Shown: piece after piece, positions 1-6,290 of the stretch
How the letters are laid out: the number at the start of each line of letters is the position of its first letter
Numbering within the stretch: the stretch's first letter is position 1
Source: UBA11606 sp039815945
GTDB taxonomy: Bacteria > Actinomycetota > Acidimicrobiia > Acidimicrobiales > Aldehydirespiratoraceae
Assembly (NCBI GenBank): GCA_039815945.1
Contig: JBCBYI010000098.1
Span: 1 to 14,790 of the forward strand
Length of the DNA stretch: 14,790 nucleotides
Reading direction: 5' to 3'
Notes under the pieces: generated by a model
What the model saw: only the letters and a program-made list of their open reading frames with translations
Database searches by the model: none
Told to the model about the DNA's origin: nothing
Position numbers and translations under genes: made by a program

Positions 1-283
1 CGACGATGCCCTTCGGGTAGGAGAGGCGATCGCCGTCGACCCATCCACCCGCCGCGGTGACGACCTCGACGAACTCGGGGATCGGCGACCCCATCCCGAC
101 GTTCTCGAGCAACCAGATCGCCGCGTCGTAGACCTGCTGGAGGTCGGCCTCGGGCAACGGTTTGTACAAGCCGCCGGGCAGCCCGGGTCGGACCGGGCGC
201 ATGTCCTGACCGAGGGGTGCCTGGCGGGCGGCCACCCGCCCGGCACGCCCGCCGGACCGGCGACGACCAGGTGTTTCACTCAT
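1..283 (-). CDS. MttB-family (trimethylamine/betaine) methyltransferase, N-terminal part
   Basis: Partial gene: 94 complete codons from the ATG at 283 to the window edge. The N-terminus has an Arg/Gly-rich stretch (RRRSGGRAGRVAAR, residues 7-20), then RPVRPGLPGG and a YKPL motif, then a helix ending in WLLENVG. This is the opening typical of the MttB family. Known members demethylate trimethylamine (pyrrolysine-containing) or, in non-pyrrolysine forms such as MtgB, glycine betaine and other quaternary amines, passing the methyl group to a corrinoid protein. The active-site region, where pyrrolysine (in-frame TAG) would sit, lies outside the window, so the subtype is undecided. A Shine-Dalgarno AGGGGGA (291-297) lies 7 nt before the ATG. 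The gene is 23 nt behind the flavoprotein gene on the same strand, so the two are probably one operon. No corrinoid protein gene is in view. Family call is good; substrate is inference. Confidence 0.8.
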   Translation of the reverse strand, partial: MSETPGRRRSGGRAGRVAARQAPLGQDMRPVRPGLPGGLYKPLPEADLQQVYDAAIWLLENVGMGSPIPEFVEVVTAAGGWVDGDRLSYPKGIV

Positions 284-306
284 CTCGTTGTCCCCCTGGA
301 GCGTGG

Positions 307-2733
307 TCAGGCGCGGATGGCCTCGTTGGCCGGGTCGTACGCCGGCTCGGCGAGCACGGTGGCCGTGCGGCGCACCCCCAGCATCTGGATCTCGAACGTC
401 GAGCCGGGTGCTTCGTACTCGGGCGCCACGAACACAAAGCCGAGGCTCTTGCCGACCGAGTGGCCGTAGGCGCCACTACCGCCGATGCCCATGACCTGGC
501 CGTCGGCGCCGTAGACCGGTTCGTTGCCGAGCAGGTCGGACTCGCCGTCCTCGATCTCGCAGTAGACGAGCACCATCGACAGCGGGTCGGCCTGGTCCCG
601 GCGAGCGATCGTGGCCTCCTTGCCGATGAAGTCGCCGTCGAAGTCGACGAAGCGCTCGATGCGAGTCTCGATCGGCGTGAGCTCGGTGGTGAGCTCGGAA
701 CCCCAGCCCTTGTACGCCTTCTCGATCCTCATCGCGTTCATTGCGTAGGAACCGAAGTGCACGAGCCCGTGCGGCTCACCAGCGGCGACGAGCGCGTCGT
801 ACACCGTCGGCATGTCGTCGAGCTTCATGTGCAGCTCCCAGCCCAGCTCACCGACGTAGCTGACCCGCAGCGCCGTGAGTTCGACGCCAGCGACCGTGAT
901 CTCCTGGGCAGTGAGCCAGCGGAACGCCGGTGCGTGGAGGTCCGCGTCGGTGAGTGTCTCCAGCACGTCGCGACTGCGCGGGCCGGTGATGGCGAGAATG
1001 CCGAGGTGATCGGTGAGGTTGGTGACGGTGACGTCCTCGCCGCGGGCGATGTGCTGGTTGAGCCAGTCCTCGTCGTGGGTGGTGCCCATGATCGCCGAGT
1101 TCAGGTAGTAGCGGCCCTCGCCGAGGCGGGTGATCGTCATCTCGCACTCGATGCCGCCGAGTTCGGTGAGCATGTGCACGAGGCGCATGGCGCCGTCCTT
1201 GGCCGGGATCTTGTTGGCGCTGACCCGGTCGAGAAGCGCGGCGGCATCGGCGCCGGTGACCTCGAACTTGGCGAACGCGGTGAGGTCGGCGATACCGACC
1301 CGCTCACGGGTGCCCCTGACCTCCTCGGCCACGATCGGGAACGCGTTGCTGCGTTTGAACGAGTGGGACTCGGGCTCGCCGTAGTACTGCGGGCGTTCCC
1401 ACCCGTAGACCTCTTCCCACTGGGCGCCCTTGGCGTCGAGGCAGTCGTACAGCGGGTTGGTCTTTTGCTTGCGGGCCGCCGGGTGGTGCTCGCCGGGCGG
1501 CCGGGTGGCGTACATGAGGTGGTATTCCTCGATCGCCTTGTCGATCGCGAAGACGCTCTGCGGACCCGTGTGTTCGCCGAAGCGGCGCGGGTCCATGCCT
1601 CGGACATTGATCTCGGTCTGGCCGTGCACCATCCACTGGGCCAGGTACTTGCCCGCGCCGGGGCCCTGGGTGATGCCGATCGACGCACCGGAGCAGTGCC
1701 AGTAGTTGCGCAGACCCGGCGCGGGGCCCATCAGGTAGCCGGAGTCGGGGGTGTGGGTGATCGGACCCGAGACGACTTTTTTGATCCCGCTCTCGGCCCA
1801 CGCCGGGACCCGTTCGAGCGCGATCTCGAGACAGTCGGCGATGACGTCCATGTCGGGCGCGGTCAGGTAGAAGTCGAGGTTCCAGTCGATGCCGTCGACG
1901 CCGTAGGTCTGGGCGTTGGCCGTCTCGTAGGGGCCGATCAAGATGCCGTCGATCTCGCGCCGGTAGTAGCAACTCGAGCGCGGGTCGCGGGTGACGGGGA
2001 TCTCGAAGTCGATCGCCTTCATCGCGTCGAGCGGCTCGGTGATGATGTACTGGTGGATCACCGAGACGATCGGGACGTCGAGGCCCACCATCGCCCCCAG
2101 CTGGGGGGCGTAATGCCCGGCCGCGTTGACGACGTGCTCACAGACGATGCGGCCCTGCTCGGAGATGACCTCCCAGCGCCCGTCGGGCAACTGGTTCATG
2201 TCGGTCACCCGGTTGTTGCGGATTACCTCGGCGCCCATCTGGCGGGCGCCCTTCGCCAAGGCGTTGGTGGTGCCGGTCGGATCGGCCCAGCCGTCGTTGG
2301 GGGTCCACAGCGCCGACTGGACGTCGTCGATGGTCTCCATGAGCGGGTTGCGCTCCTGGATCACGTCCGTGCCGACGATCTCGTTCTCGATGCCGAGCTG
2401 GTCGAGCTGGGCACTGACCTGGCGGTGCCACAGCACGTCGTTGTCGGAGATCGCGAACCGCAGCGCACCGCAGCCGTGCCAGCCCGCCGACAGCCCGGTC
2501 TCCTCCTCGATCGTCGGGTAGAGCGCGATCGCCTCCTCGTGGACCTTGGCCATGTTGAGGTCGCCGATGAAGTTCGGCACCAGGCCCGCTGCGTGCCACG
2601 TCGAGCCCGAGGTGAGCTCGCCCTTCTCGATCAAGACGGTGTCGGGGCCCCAGCCTTCGTGGGCGAGGTGATACAGCAGACCGACGCCCATGGCTCCGCC
2701 GCCGATGATCACGACGCGTGCTTCGTCCCTCAC
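307..2733 (-). CDS. Dimethylglycine dehydrogenase-like FAD/GcvT oxidoreductase
   Basis: 808 residues, the usual size for the dimethylglycine/sarcosine dehydrogenase family. N-terminal FAD (DAO) fold: VVIIGGGAMG at 7-16. The motif STWHAAGL (44-51) contains His47, the equivalent of the histidine that binds FAD covalently in this family. HQY at 227-229 and YYRRE at 256-260 resemble the His/Tyr pair at the substrate pocket of dimethylglycine oxidases. The GcvT folate domain spans about 430-690 (VGIADLTAFAKF, then VGELGWELH near 627-635), followed by a C-terminal GcvT barrel. Expected reaction: oxidative N-demethylation of an N-methylated glycine, with the C1 unit captured as 5,10-methylene-THF. 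The middle and C-terminal parts read more like DMGDH than SARDH (AMRIEKAYKGWG). The start is GTG, supported by GAGGGGG 6 nt upstream. First gene of the likely operon with the MttB-like gene; divergent from iclR. Exact substrate is inference. Confidence 0.88.
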   Translation of the reverse strand: MRDEARVVIIGGGAMGVGLLYHLAHEGWGPDTVLIEKGELTSGSTWHAAGLVPNFIGDLNMAKVHEEAIALYPTIEEETGLSAGWHGCGALRFAISDNDVLWHRQVSAQLDQLGIENEIVGTDVIQERNPLMETIDDVQSALWTPNDGWADPTGTTNALAKGARQMGAEVIRNNRVTDMNQLPDGRWEVISEQGRIVCEHVVNAAGHYAPQLGAMVGLDVPIVSVIHQYIITEPLDAMKAIDFEIPVTRDPRSSCYYRREIDGILIGPYETANAQTYGVDGIDWNLDFYLTAPDMDVIADCLEIALERVPAWAESGIKKVVSGPITHTPDSGYLMGPAPGLRNYWHCSGASIGITQGPGAGKYLAQWMVHGQTEINVRGMDPRRFGEHTGPQSVFAIDKAIEEYHLMYATRPPGEHHPAARKQKTNPLYDCLDAKGAQWEEVYGWERPQYYGEPESHSFKRSNAFPIVAEEVRGTRERVGIADLTAFAKFEVTGADAAALLDRVSANKIPAKDGAMRLVHMLTELGGIECEMTITRLGEGRYYLNSAIMGTTHDEDWLNQHIARGEDVTVTNLTDHLGILAITGPRSRDVLETLTDADLHAPAFRWLTAQEITVAGVELTALRVSYVGELGWELHMKLDDMPTVYDALVAAGEPHGLVHFGSYAMNAMRIEKAYKGWGSELTTELTPIETRIERFVDFDGDFIGKEATIARRDQADPLSMVLVYCEIEDGESDLLGNEPVYGADGQVMGIGGSGAYGHSVGKSLGFVFVAPEYEAPGSTFEIQMLGVRRTATVLAEPAYDPANEAIRA

Positions 2734-2739
2734 GATGAA

Positions 2740-2746
2740 CCCCCTC
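2740..2746 (-). promoter_or_regulatory. Ribosome binding site of the first flavoprotein gene
   Basis: Read on the minus strand this is GAGGGGG, 6 nt before the GTG at 2733. It decides the GTG start, since no ATG is nearby. It is one of the few strong Shine-Dalgarno sequences in the window. Confidence 0.7.
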
Positions 2747-2780
2747 GGTTCGTAGCCGTTCCCGCCTCCTCGCCAGAAGA

Positions 2781-2807
2781 CGTTTCACTGAGTGGAACGT
2801 TCCGTTC
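2781..2807 (-). promoter_or_regulatory. Putative IclR operator, copy 1
   Basis: The minus strand of 2781-2799 reads CGTTCCACTCAGTGAAACG, a 19-bp inverted repeat with one mismatch from perfect dyad symmetry (CGTTCCACT-N-AGTGGAACG). The similarity to copy 2 continues into the flanking 8 nt (GAACGGAA, 2800-2807). Over 27 nt it matches 8813-8839 at 23 positions. It sits in the divergent gap, ending 25 nt before the iclR ATG and starting 47 nt before the flavoprotein GTG. This is the usual place for an autoregulating IclR-family protein and its target promoter. The palindrome is seen; binding by the adjacent IclR protein is inferred. Confidence 0.65.
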
Positions 2808-2816
2808 TTTGACCAC

Positions 2817-2823
2817 TAGCATA
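2817..2823. promoter_or_regulatory. Possible overlapping divergent -10 boxes
   Basis: The 7-mer TAGCATA gives TAGCAT on the plus strand (2817-2822) and TATGCT on the minus strand (2823-2818). Both fit the actinobacterial TANNNT -10 pattern. The plus box would start iclR mRNA about 3-4 nt before its ATG. The minus box would start the flavoprotein operon near 2811, with the operator immediately downstream of that start. No good -35 is visible for either. Weak evidence, because the box is short. Confidence 0.35.
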
Positions 2824-2832
2824 GCTCTCCTG

Positions 2833-3573
2833 ATGCAGGCGATCGACCGCGCGTTCACGGTGCTGCGAGCACTCGCCTCTCGACGGGGCACCTCGACCCT
2901 CGCCGACGTCACACGGGTCTCGGGGCTGCCGAAGTCGACCGTGCTGCGGCTGCTCGCGGCGCTCGAGGATCAGGGGGCGGTGCAGATGGTCGGTGGGCGC
3001 TACGCGATCGGTCCCGGCCTGGCGGCGCTGTCGCACCAGGGCGCCCCGGTGAGCGCGCTCAAGGAACTGGCCCGGCCCCACCTGGTGGAGCTCGCCGACC
3101 TGCTCCAGGAGAACGTCTCACTCATGATCCCCGACGGCGACGCCACGCTCTACATCGACACTGCGCTCGCCGAGAGCTCGGTCACGGTGCAGGACTGGAC
3201 GGGCGAGCGTCTCCCGTACCACGGCTCCGCCGGTGGCCTCGTGCTGTTGTCGACCTGGTCGAACGACGACATCAGCTCGTTCGTCGGCGCCGGCCTCGAG
3301 GCCTACACACCGACCACGGTGACGACGCTCGACGAGGTCATGGCCAAGGTCGATCAGGTCCGCACGACCGGCGTGGTGTTCACCCACCAGGAGTTCAGCC
3401 ACGAGGTCAACGGCATCGGCGCGCTCGTCTCGGGACCCGACGGCGACGCGATCGGAGCGATCAACACCTACGGCCCCGACTATCGCTTCCCCGGCGACCG
3501 CGACGTCGACGAGATCACCGACGCCGTGCTCGGGACCGCGCGCCGCGTCGGCGAGCGGATCGGCTCGACCTGA
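2833..3573 (+). CDS. IclR-family transcriptional regulator
   Basis: 246 residues, normal for IclR proteins. The N-terminal winged helix covers about 1-60, with recognition-helix region LADVTRVSGLPKSTVLRLLA (23-42) and wing GGRYAIGPGL (54-63). The C-terminal IclR effector-binding domain runs from about 75 to 245 (LVELADLLQENVSLMI; GSAGGLVLLS at 131-140; HQEFSHEVNGIGALV at 185-199). IclR proteins are dimers or tetramers that repress or activate catabolic genes in response to small aromatic or carboxylic ligands. The ATG at 2833 is chosen because the IclR domain begins immediately after it. The frame stays open far upstream, but that part is antisense to the flavoprotein gene. No Shine-Dalgarno is visible, so the mRNA is probably nearly leaderless. 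Divergent from the flavoprotein/MttB-like operon, with the operator-like palindrome between them, so it is most likely that operon's regulator. Ligand unknown. Confidence 0.9.
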   Translation: MQAIDRAFTVLRALASRRGTSTLADVTRVSGLPKSTVLRLLAALEDQGAVQMVGGRYAIGPGLAALSHQGAPVSALKELARPHLVELADLLQENVSLMIPDGDATLYIDTALAESSVTVQDWTGERLPYHGSAGGLVLLSTWSNDDISSFVGAGLEAYTPTTVTTLDEVMAKVDQVRTTGVVFTHQEFSHEVNGIGALVSGPDGDAIGAINTYGPDYRFPGDRDVDEITDAVLGTARRVGERIGST

Positions 3574-3577
3574 TCGT

Positions 3578-3823
3578 TCAGCCTCGAGATCGCGGCACGT
3601 CGCGGCGCACCGGCACCGGTTCCGGGCCGACGAACAGGCGGTTGGCGAAATGCGACAGCAGCGGACCGATCGCCAGGGCGACCAGGGCACCGAACGGCCC
3701 GGCAACCATCGCCGCAGGGCCGACCAGCAAGAGGCTGAACACGACTGACAGGCCGATGTCGCCACTCCAACCCTGGGGGGCGGTCCGCTGATTCGGGTAC
3801 CGAGCGGGAGTGTGCTGTGTCAT
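3578..3823 (-). CDS. Small predicted membrane protein, function unknown
   Basis: 81 residues. I do not recognise a family. A polar N-terminus (1-22) is followed by a long hydrophobic stretch at about 23-60, rich in Leu, Val, Ala and Gly with internal prolines, probably two closely spaced transmembrane helices. The tail is basic (VRRDVPRSRG). The stop lies 4 nt from the iclR stop, convergent. The ATG at 3823 is preceded by TAGGGT 6 nt upstream, consistent with a leaderless message from its own promoter rather than read-through from the lipoprotein gene. It could be spurious in GC-rich DNA, but the clean hydrophobic profile and the promoter box argue that it is real. Confidence 0.6.
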   Translation of the reverse strand: MTQHTPARYPNQRTAPQGWSGDIGLSVVFSLLLVGPAAMVAGPFGALVALAIGPLLSHFANRLFVGPEPVPVRRDVPRSRG

Positions 3824-3829
3824 GGGTCG

Positions 3830-3835
3830 ACCCTA
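3830..3835 (-). promoter_or_regulatory. -10 box for leaderless small membrane protein gene
   Basis: The minus strand reads TAGGGT, 6 nt before the ATG at 3823. This matches TANNNT and would place the transcription start on the ATG. No clear -35 is seen. Confidence 0.4.
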
Positions 3836-3853
3836 CGGATGGCGGCCGAAACG

Positions 3854-3870
3854 GGCGGTAAAGCACCGCC
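3854..3870 (-). terminator. Hairpin after the lipoprotein gene, possible terminator
   Basis: A 6-bp stem GGCGGT/ACCGCC encloses a 5-nt loop and starts 24 nt downstream of the lipoprotein stop on the minus strand. Only a short T-containing tract (CGTTTC) follows, so it is a weak intrinsic terminator at best. It separates the lipoprotein gene from the promoter box of the small membrane protein. Confidence 0.35.
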
Positions 3871-3894
3871 GGTCCCACTCGGTGGTGTCGGTGC

Positions 3895-5223
3895 TCACGC
3901 CGGCGATGGTGCGCCACCGTCGGGATCCGGCGCGAAGAAGGCGACGTCGCCGTCGCTGACGCGCTCGCGGGTGCCGTCCGTCGCGTGGACGAACACACCC
4001 GGCACCCCGTCCTCGACCGCCGCGTAGACGATGGCGTCGGCGTCGGGGGCCCAGATCCGCGGCGACTCGATGAACTGCCACGAGAAGAAGATGTAGTTGC
4101 GCAGGAACGTCGACGTCGCCCGCATCGGTCCCAGTTCCCGCAGGCCGGACTCGTCGGCGACCAGCCACACGCCACCATCGCTCGACGTCTGGAGCATGGC
4201 CAGCGCCGACCCGTCCGGCGCCCACTCGGCCCAGATCGTCAGCTCGTCGTTGATGGGCGTCCGCGCTCCGGTCTCCAGAACGATCACCTCGCTGGCGGCG
4301 AGTGTCTCCTGGACGGGGGCGTCGAGGGAGATGTCGATGTCGTCGCGGCGCTCGACGTTGGGGCCGTCGTGGGTGAGAAACAGCCGGGTGCCGTCGGCGG
4401 AGACGGTGAAACCGGCCGAACCACCGACCGGGCCGAGGTCTTCCTCGCTGCGATCGTCGACGTCGAGACGGATCACGCGACCCCCGTCGGCGTCGTCGAC
4501 GATCACGATGTCGCGGGTGCCGGGGATCCACGCCGGGGCCAGGAACGACTGGCCCGGCACGCCGAGTGGTTCACGCGTGGCGAGATCGAGCGGGTCGCGT
4601 ACGAGGAAGAGTTCGTCGTCGAGGTGCACGACGAGATCGTCACCGCCGGGCTCCCAAGCGAGATAGAAGCTCGCCGTGTCGATGGCGCCGTCGGTCGCGA
4701 GTTCGCCCTCCGGCGTCAAGATGTCGAGGGTGGTGCCCTGGGGGCCGGGGCCGAGCGCGGCGACGTACGCGTTGTCGCCGCTCCACGAGAAGAAGAAATA
4801 CGGCCGGCGAGCGGCGACGGCGAACTCGTCGTCGTCGGTCGAGACGACGACCGCACCGCCACCGGCGGTCGGCACGAAGGCGATCGCCCGCTCGCCGTCG
4901 CGAGACCACGCTGGTTGGGTTCCGACCCCGCTCGGGAAGCTCGTCCGCAGGGGGGTCCCGGCACCGTCGGCGACGACCAGCCCCGGCAGCCCGCCGATCG
5001 CGAGTTCACCGTCGATCACGGGCTGCATCGACGGCGCCTCGGCGTCGGGCGGCGTCTCGGGTTCGGCGGGATCTGCGGGCTCGTCGACCTCGGACGCCTC
5101 CTGCGTCGTCGCCGGCTCGAGCGGCACGGACAGTTCCTCCGGTGGCACCGACGTGCAACCGGCCGACACGACGGCGAGGGTCATGCCGAACAGGATCGAA
5201 CGGAGGCGGAGGGGGCGACGCAC
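3895..5223 (-). CDS. Secreted lipoprotein with predicted seven-bladed beta-propeller
   Basis: 442 residues from the GTG at 5223. The signal peptide is short: basic MRRPLRLR, a hydrophobic core, then SAG-Cys with the lipidated Cys at 23. An acidic, Pro/Glu-rich linker follows (about 27-65). The rest holds seven repeats of the TolB/PD40 type, each with a W or V followed by xxDG/xxGx and a beta strand, at about W106, W147, W190, W232, V274, W334 and W391. Examples are PAWSRDGERAIAF, TVSADGTRLFL and WAPDGSALAML. A surface-anchored propeller of unknown ligand is the best description. An upstream in-frame GTG at 5244 would add 7 residues. I prefer 5223 because TACGGT lies exactly 7 nt before it (leaderless start) and the signal peptide is then textbook length. 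Divergent from the stress-protein gene. No enzymatic motif seen. Confidence 0.8.
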   Translation of the reverse strand: MRRPLRLRSILFGMTLAVVSAGCTSVPPEELSVPLEPATTQEASEVDEPADPAEPETPPDAEAPSMQPVIDGELAIGGLPGLVVADGAGTPLRTSFPSGVGTQPAWSRDGERAIAFVPTAGGGAVVVSTDDDEFAVAARRPYFFFSWSGDNAYVAALGPGPQGTTLDILTPEGELATDGAIDTASFYLAWEPGGDDLVVHLDDELFLVRDPLDLATREPLGVPGQSFLAPAWIPGTRDIVIVDDADGGRVIRLDVDDRSEEDLGPVGGSAGFTVSADGTRLFLTHDGPNVERRDDIDISLDAPVQETLAASEVIVLETGARTPINDELTIWAEWAPDGSALAMLQTSSDGGVWLVADESGLRELGPMRATSTFLRNYIFFSWQFIESPRIWAPDADAIVYAAVEDGVPGVFVHATDGTRERVSDGDVAFFAPDPDGGAPSPA

Positions 5224-5230
5224 CGAGGCG

Positions 5231-5236
5231 ACCGTA
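5231..5236 (-). promoter_or_regulatory. -10 box for leaderless lipoprotein gene
   Basis: The minus strand reads TACGGT, ending 7 nt before the GTG at 5223. It fits TANNNT and, together with the signal peptide, supports the shorter start. It lies inside the coding sequence if the GTG at 5244 is the real start. Confidence 0.4.
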
Positions 5237-5297
5237 CCGTCCACCGGGCGGCTACTCGGAGCCGAGCGGCCGACGCCGCGAGCCGTCGCCGCGACTA

Positions 5298-5309
5298 GGA
5301 CCTAGGTCC
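5298..5309. promoter_or_regulatory. 12-bp palindrome resembling a DosR-type box upstream of usp
   Basis: GGACCTAGGTCC is a perfect 12-bp dyad; 5297-5310 reads AGGACCTAGGTCCC. The core of the mycobacterial DosR/DevR consensus, as I recall it, is GGGACTWWAGTCCC. Eleven of 14 positions agree. It lies 60 nt upstream of the stress-protein start. Tandem universal stress proteins are frequent DosR-regulon members in mycobacteria. No DosR gene is in the window, so the assignment is tentative. Confidence 0.4.
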
Positions 5310-5357
5310 CTCGCCACCACGGCGAGCGACGCGGATGATCAGGGCACACAGCGATCT

Positions 5358-5364
5358 GAGGAGG
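5358..5364 (+). promoter_or_regulatory. Ribosome binding site deciding the usp start
   Basis: GAGGAGG, 5 nt before the GTG at 5370. A near-perfect Shine-Dalgarno, it fixes the start although the frame is open far upstream. Confidence 0.75.
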
Positions 5365-5369
5365 TCATC

Positions 5370-6203
5370 GTGTTCCAGCAGATCATCGTTCCTCTCGACG
5401 GTTCTCCCGAAGCGGCCGAGGCGTTGGGTCCGGCATCGGCTATGGCCCGACGGGTCGGCGCTCCGATGCACGTCATCGCGCTCCATTCGCCCGGCCACGA
5501 CGCGACCGAACTCGAGCAGACCGTGCTGGCACAGGCCGACACGACGGGCGACGTGGTACGGATCGTGGAAGTGCGACCGATCGAGGTCGACGTCGCCACC
5601 GATCTGATCCGTCTCACGACCCGCTCCGGCCCGGCCCTGATCGTGATGGCGACCCACGCCCGGGGCCGATCCGCCGCAGTCTTCGGCAGCGTCGCCGCCG
5701 ACGTCTTGGCCGTCGCCGGCCAGCCGGTGATGCTGATCGGACCGAACGTGCTTCGATCCAGCTTCCGGACGCACGGGCCCGCGATCGTGGCCGTCGACGG
5801 CCACGAGGACAGCGAGGTCCTCTCGTTGACCGCCACGCTCCTCGCCGACACCGACTTCCACCCCGTCGTGGCCAACGTGGTCGATCCCCGAGAGGCGAAG
5901 CAGCTCGCCGCCAACCGCGGCGGTCCTGGTGGGTTCGATCTCCCGAACGAGACCGCCGTCGCCCACCGTGCGGCCGAGCATCTCCGCACGTCGAGCGACC
6001 TCGACTCGGTCGACTACGACGTCTTCCACGACGAGCACCCGGGCGATGCGATCGTCGCCCAGGCGAACGAACGGCGGGCGTCGCTCATCGTCATGACGAC
6101 CCACGCCCGGCGAGGCCTGGACCGGCTCACCACCGGCAGCGTCGCCGCCGAGGTGGTCCGCGACGCACCGTGTCCGGTGCTCGTGGCCGGACTGGACGCC
6201 TGA
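5370..6203 (+). CDS. Tandem-domain universal stress protein (UspA family)
   Basis: 277 residues with two Usp domains. Domain 1 (about 1-124) opens QQIIVPLDGSPEAAEAL and ends IVMATHARGRSAAVFGSVA. Domain 2 (about 137-274) opens PAIVAVDGHEDS and ends IVMTTHARRGLDRLTTGSVA with APCPVLVAG. The GS dipeptides (106-107, 256-257) belong to the ATP-binding G-x2-G-x9-G(S/T) motif; the first glycine of the usual form is replaced by Ala (THAR) in both domains. These proteins bind ATP or other nucleotides and help survival under hypoxia or other stress. The start is GTG with a strong GAGGAGG. It is divergent from the lipoprotein gene and has a DosR-like palindrome upstream. It is convergent with the second flavoprotein gene. 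Specific role unknown. Confidence 0.88.
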   Translation: MFQQIIVPLDGSPEAAEALGPASAMARRVGAPMHVIALHSPGHDATELEQTVLAQADTTGDVVRIVEVRPIEVDVATDLIRLTTRSGPALIVMATHARGRSAAVFGSVAADVLAVAGQPVMLIGPNVLRSSFRTHGPAIVAVDGHEDSEVLSLTATLLADTDFHPVVANVVDPREAKQLAANRGGPGGFDLPNETAVAHRAAEHLRTSSDLDSVDYDVFHDEHPGDAIVAQANERRASLIVMTTHARRGLDRLTTGSVAAEVVRDAPCPVLVAGLDA

Positions 6204-6258
6204 GTCCCCCAGGCGTCCACGCCAGATCCTCCACCTCGTCGGCCCGGATACTGCCCGA

Positions 6259-6284
6259 CCGGCCCCGGCCGGAGTCGTTTCGAC
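6259..6284. terminator. Two small hairpins in a convergent gap, possible bidirectional terminator
   Basis: CCGGCC-CC-GGCCGG (6259-6272) and GTCG-TTT-CGAC (6274-6284) lie between the stops of the convergent stress-protein and flavoprotein genes. There is no T-tract on either side, so this is structure without a convincing intrinsic terminator. The rest of the 87-nt gap shows nothing else. Confidence 0.3.
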
Positions 6285-6290
6285 GACGCC

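Noticed and set aside
273..283. TTTCACT near the MttB-like start, resembling one arm of the operator
   Set aside because: Only one half-site. The other arm (TGGAAC) is absent and the bases encode the conserved gene start.
1777..1782. Run of six A (minus strand) giving AAA-AAA codons in the DMGDH-like gene, possible frameshift site
   Set aside because: The frame continues with normal family homology on both sides, and no downstream structure or overlapping product is apparent. It is only an uncommon codon pair in GC-rich DNA.
217..2832. Very long plus-strand open frame continuous with the iclR gene
   Set aside because: It is the antisense of the flavoprotein and MttB-like genes. Its composition is Arg/Val/Asp/Gly-rich with no domain, and the IclR homology starts only at 2833. 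Open antisense frames are expected in GC-rich codon usage.
3985..5298. Plus-strand open frame opposite the lipoprotein gene
   Set aside because: Antisense composition typical of GC-rich shadows. The minus-strand frame has a signal peptide, lipobox and repeats.
5311..5325. TCGCC-N5-GGCGA inverted repeat upstream of usp
   Set aside because: A five-base stem in GC-rich DNA is common by chance. It could form in a leader only if transcription starts before it, which is not supported.
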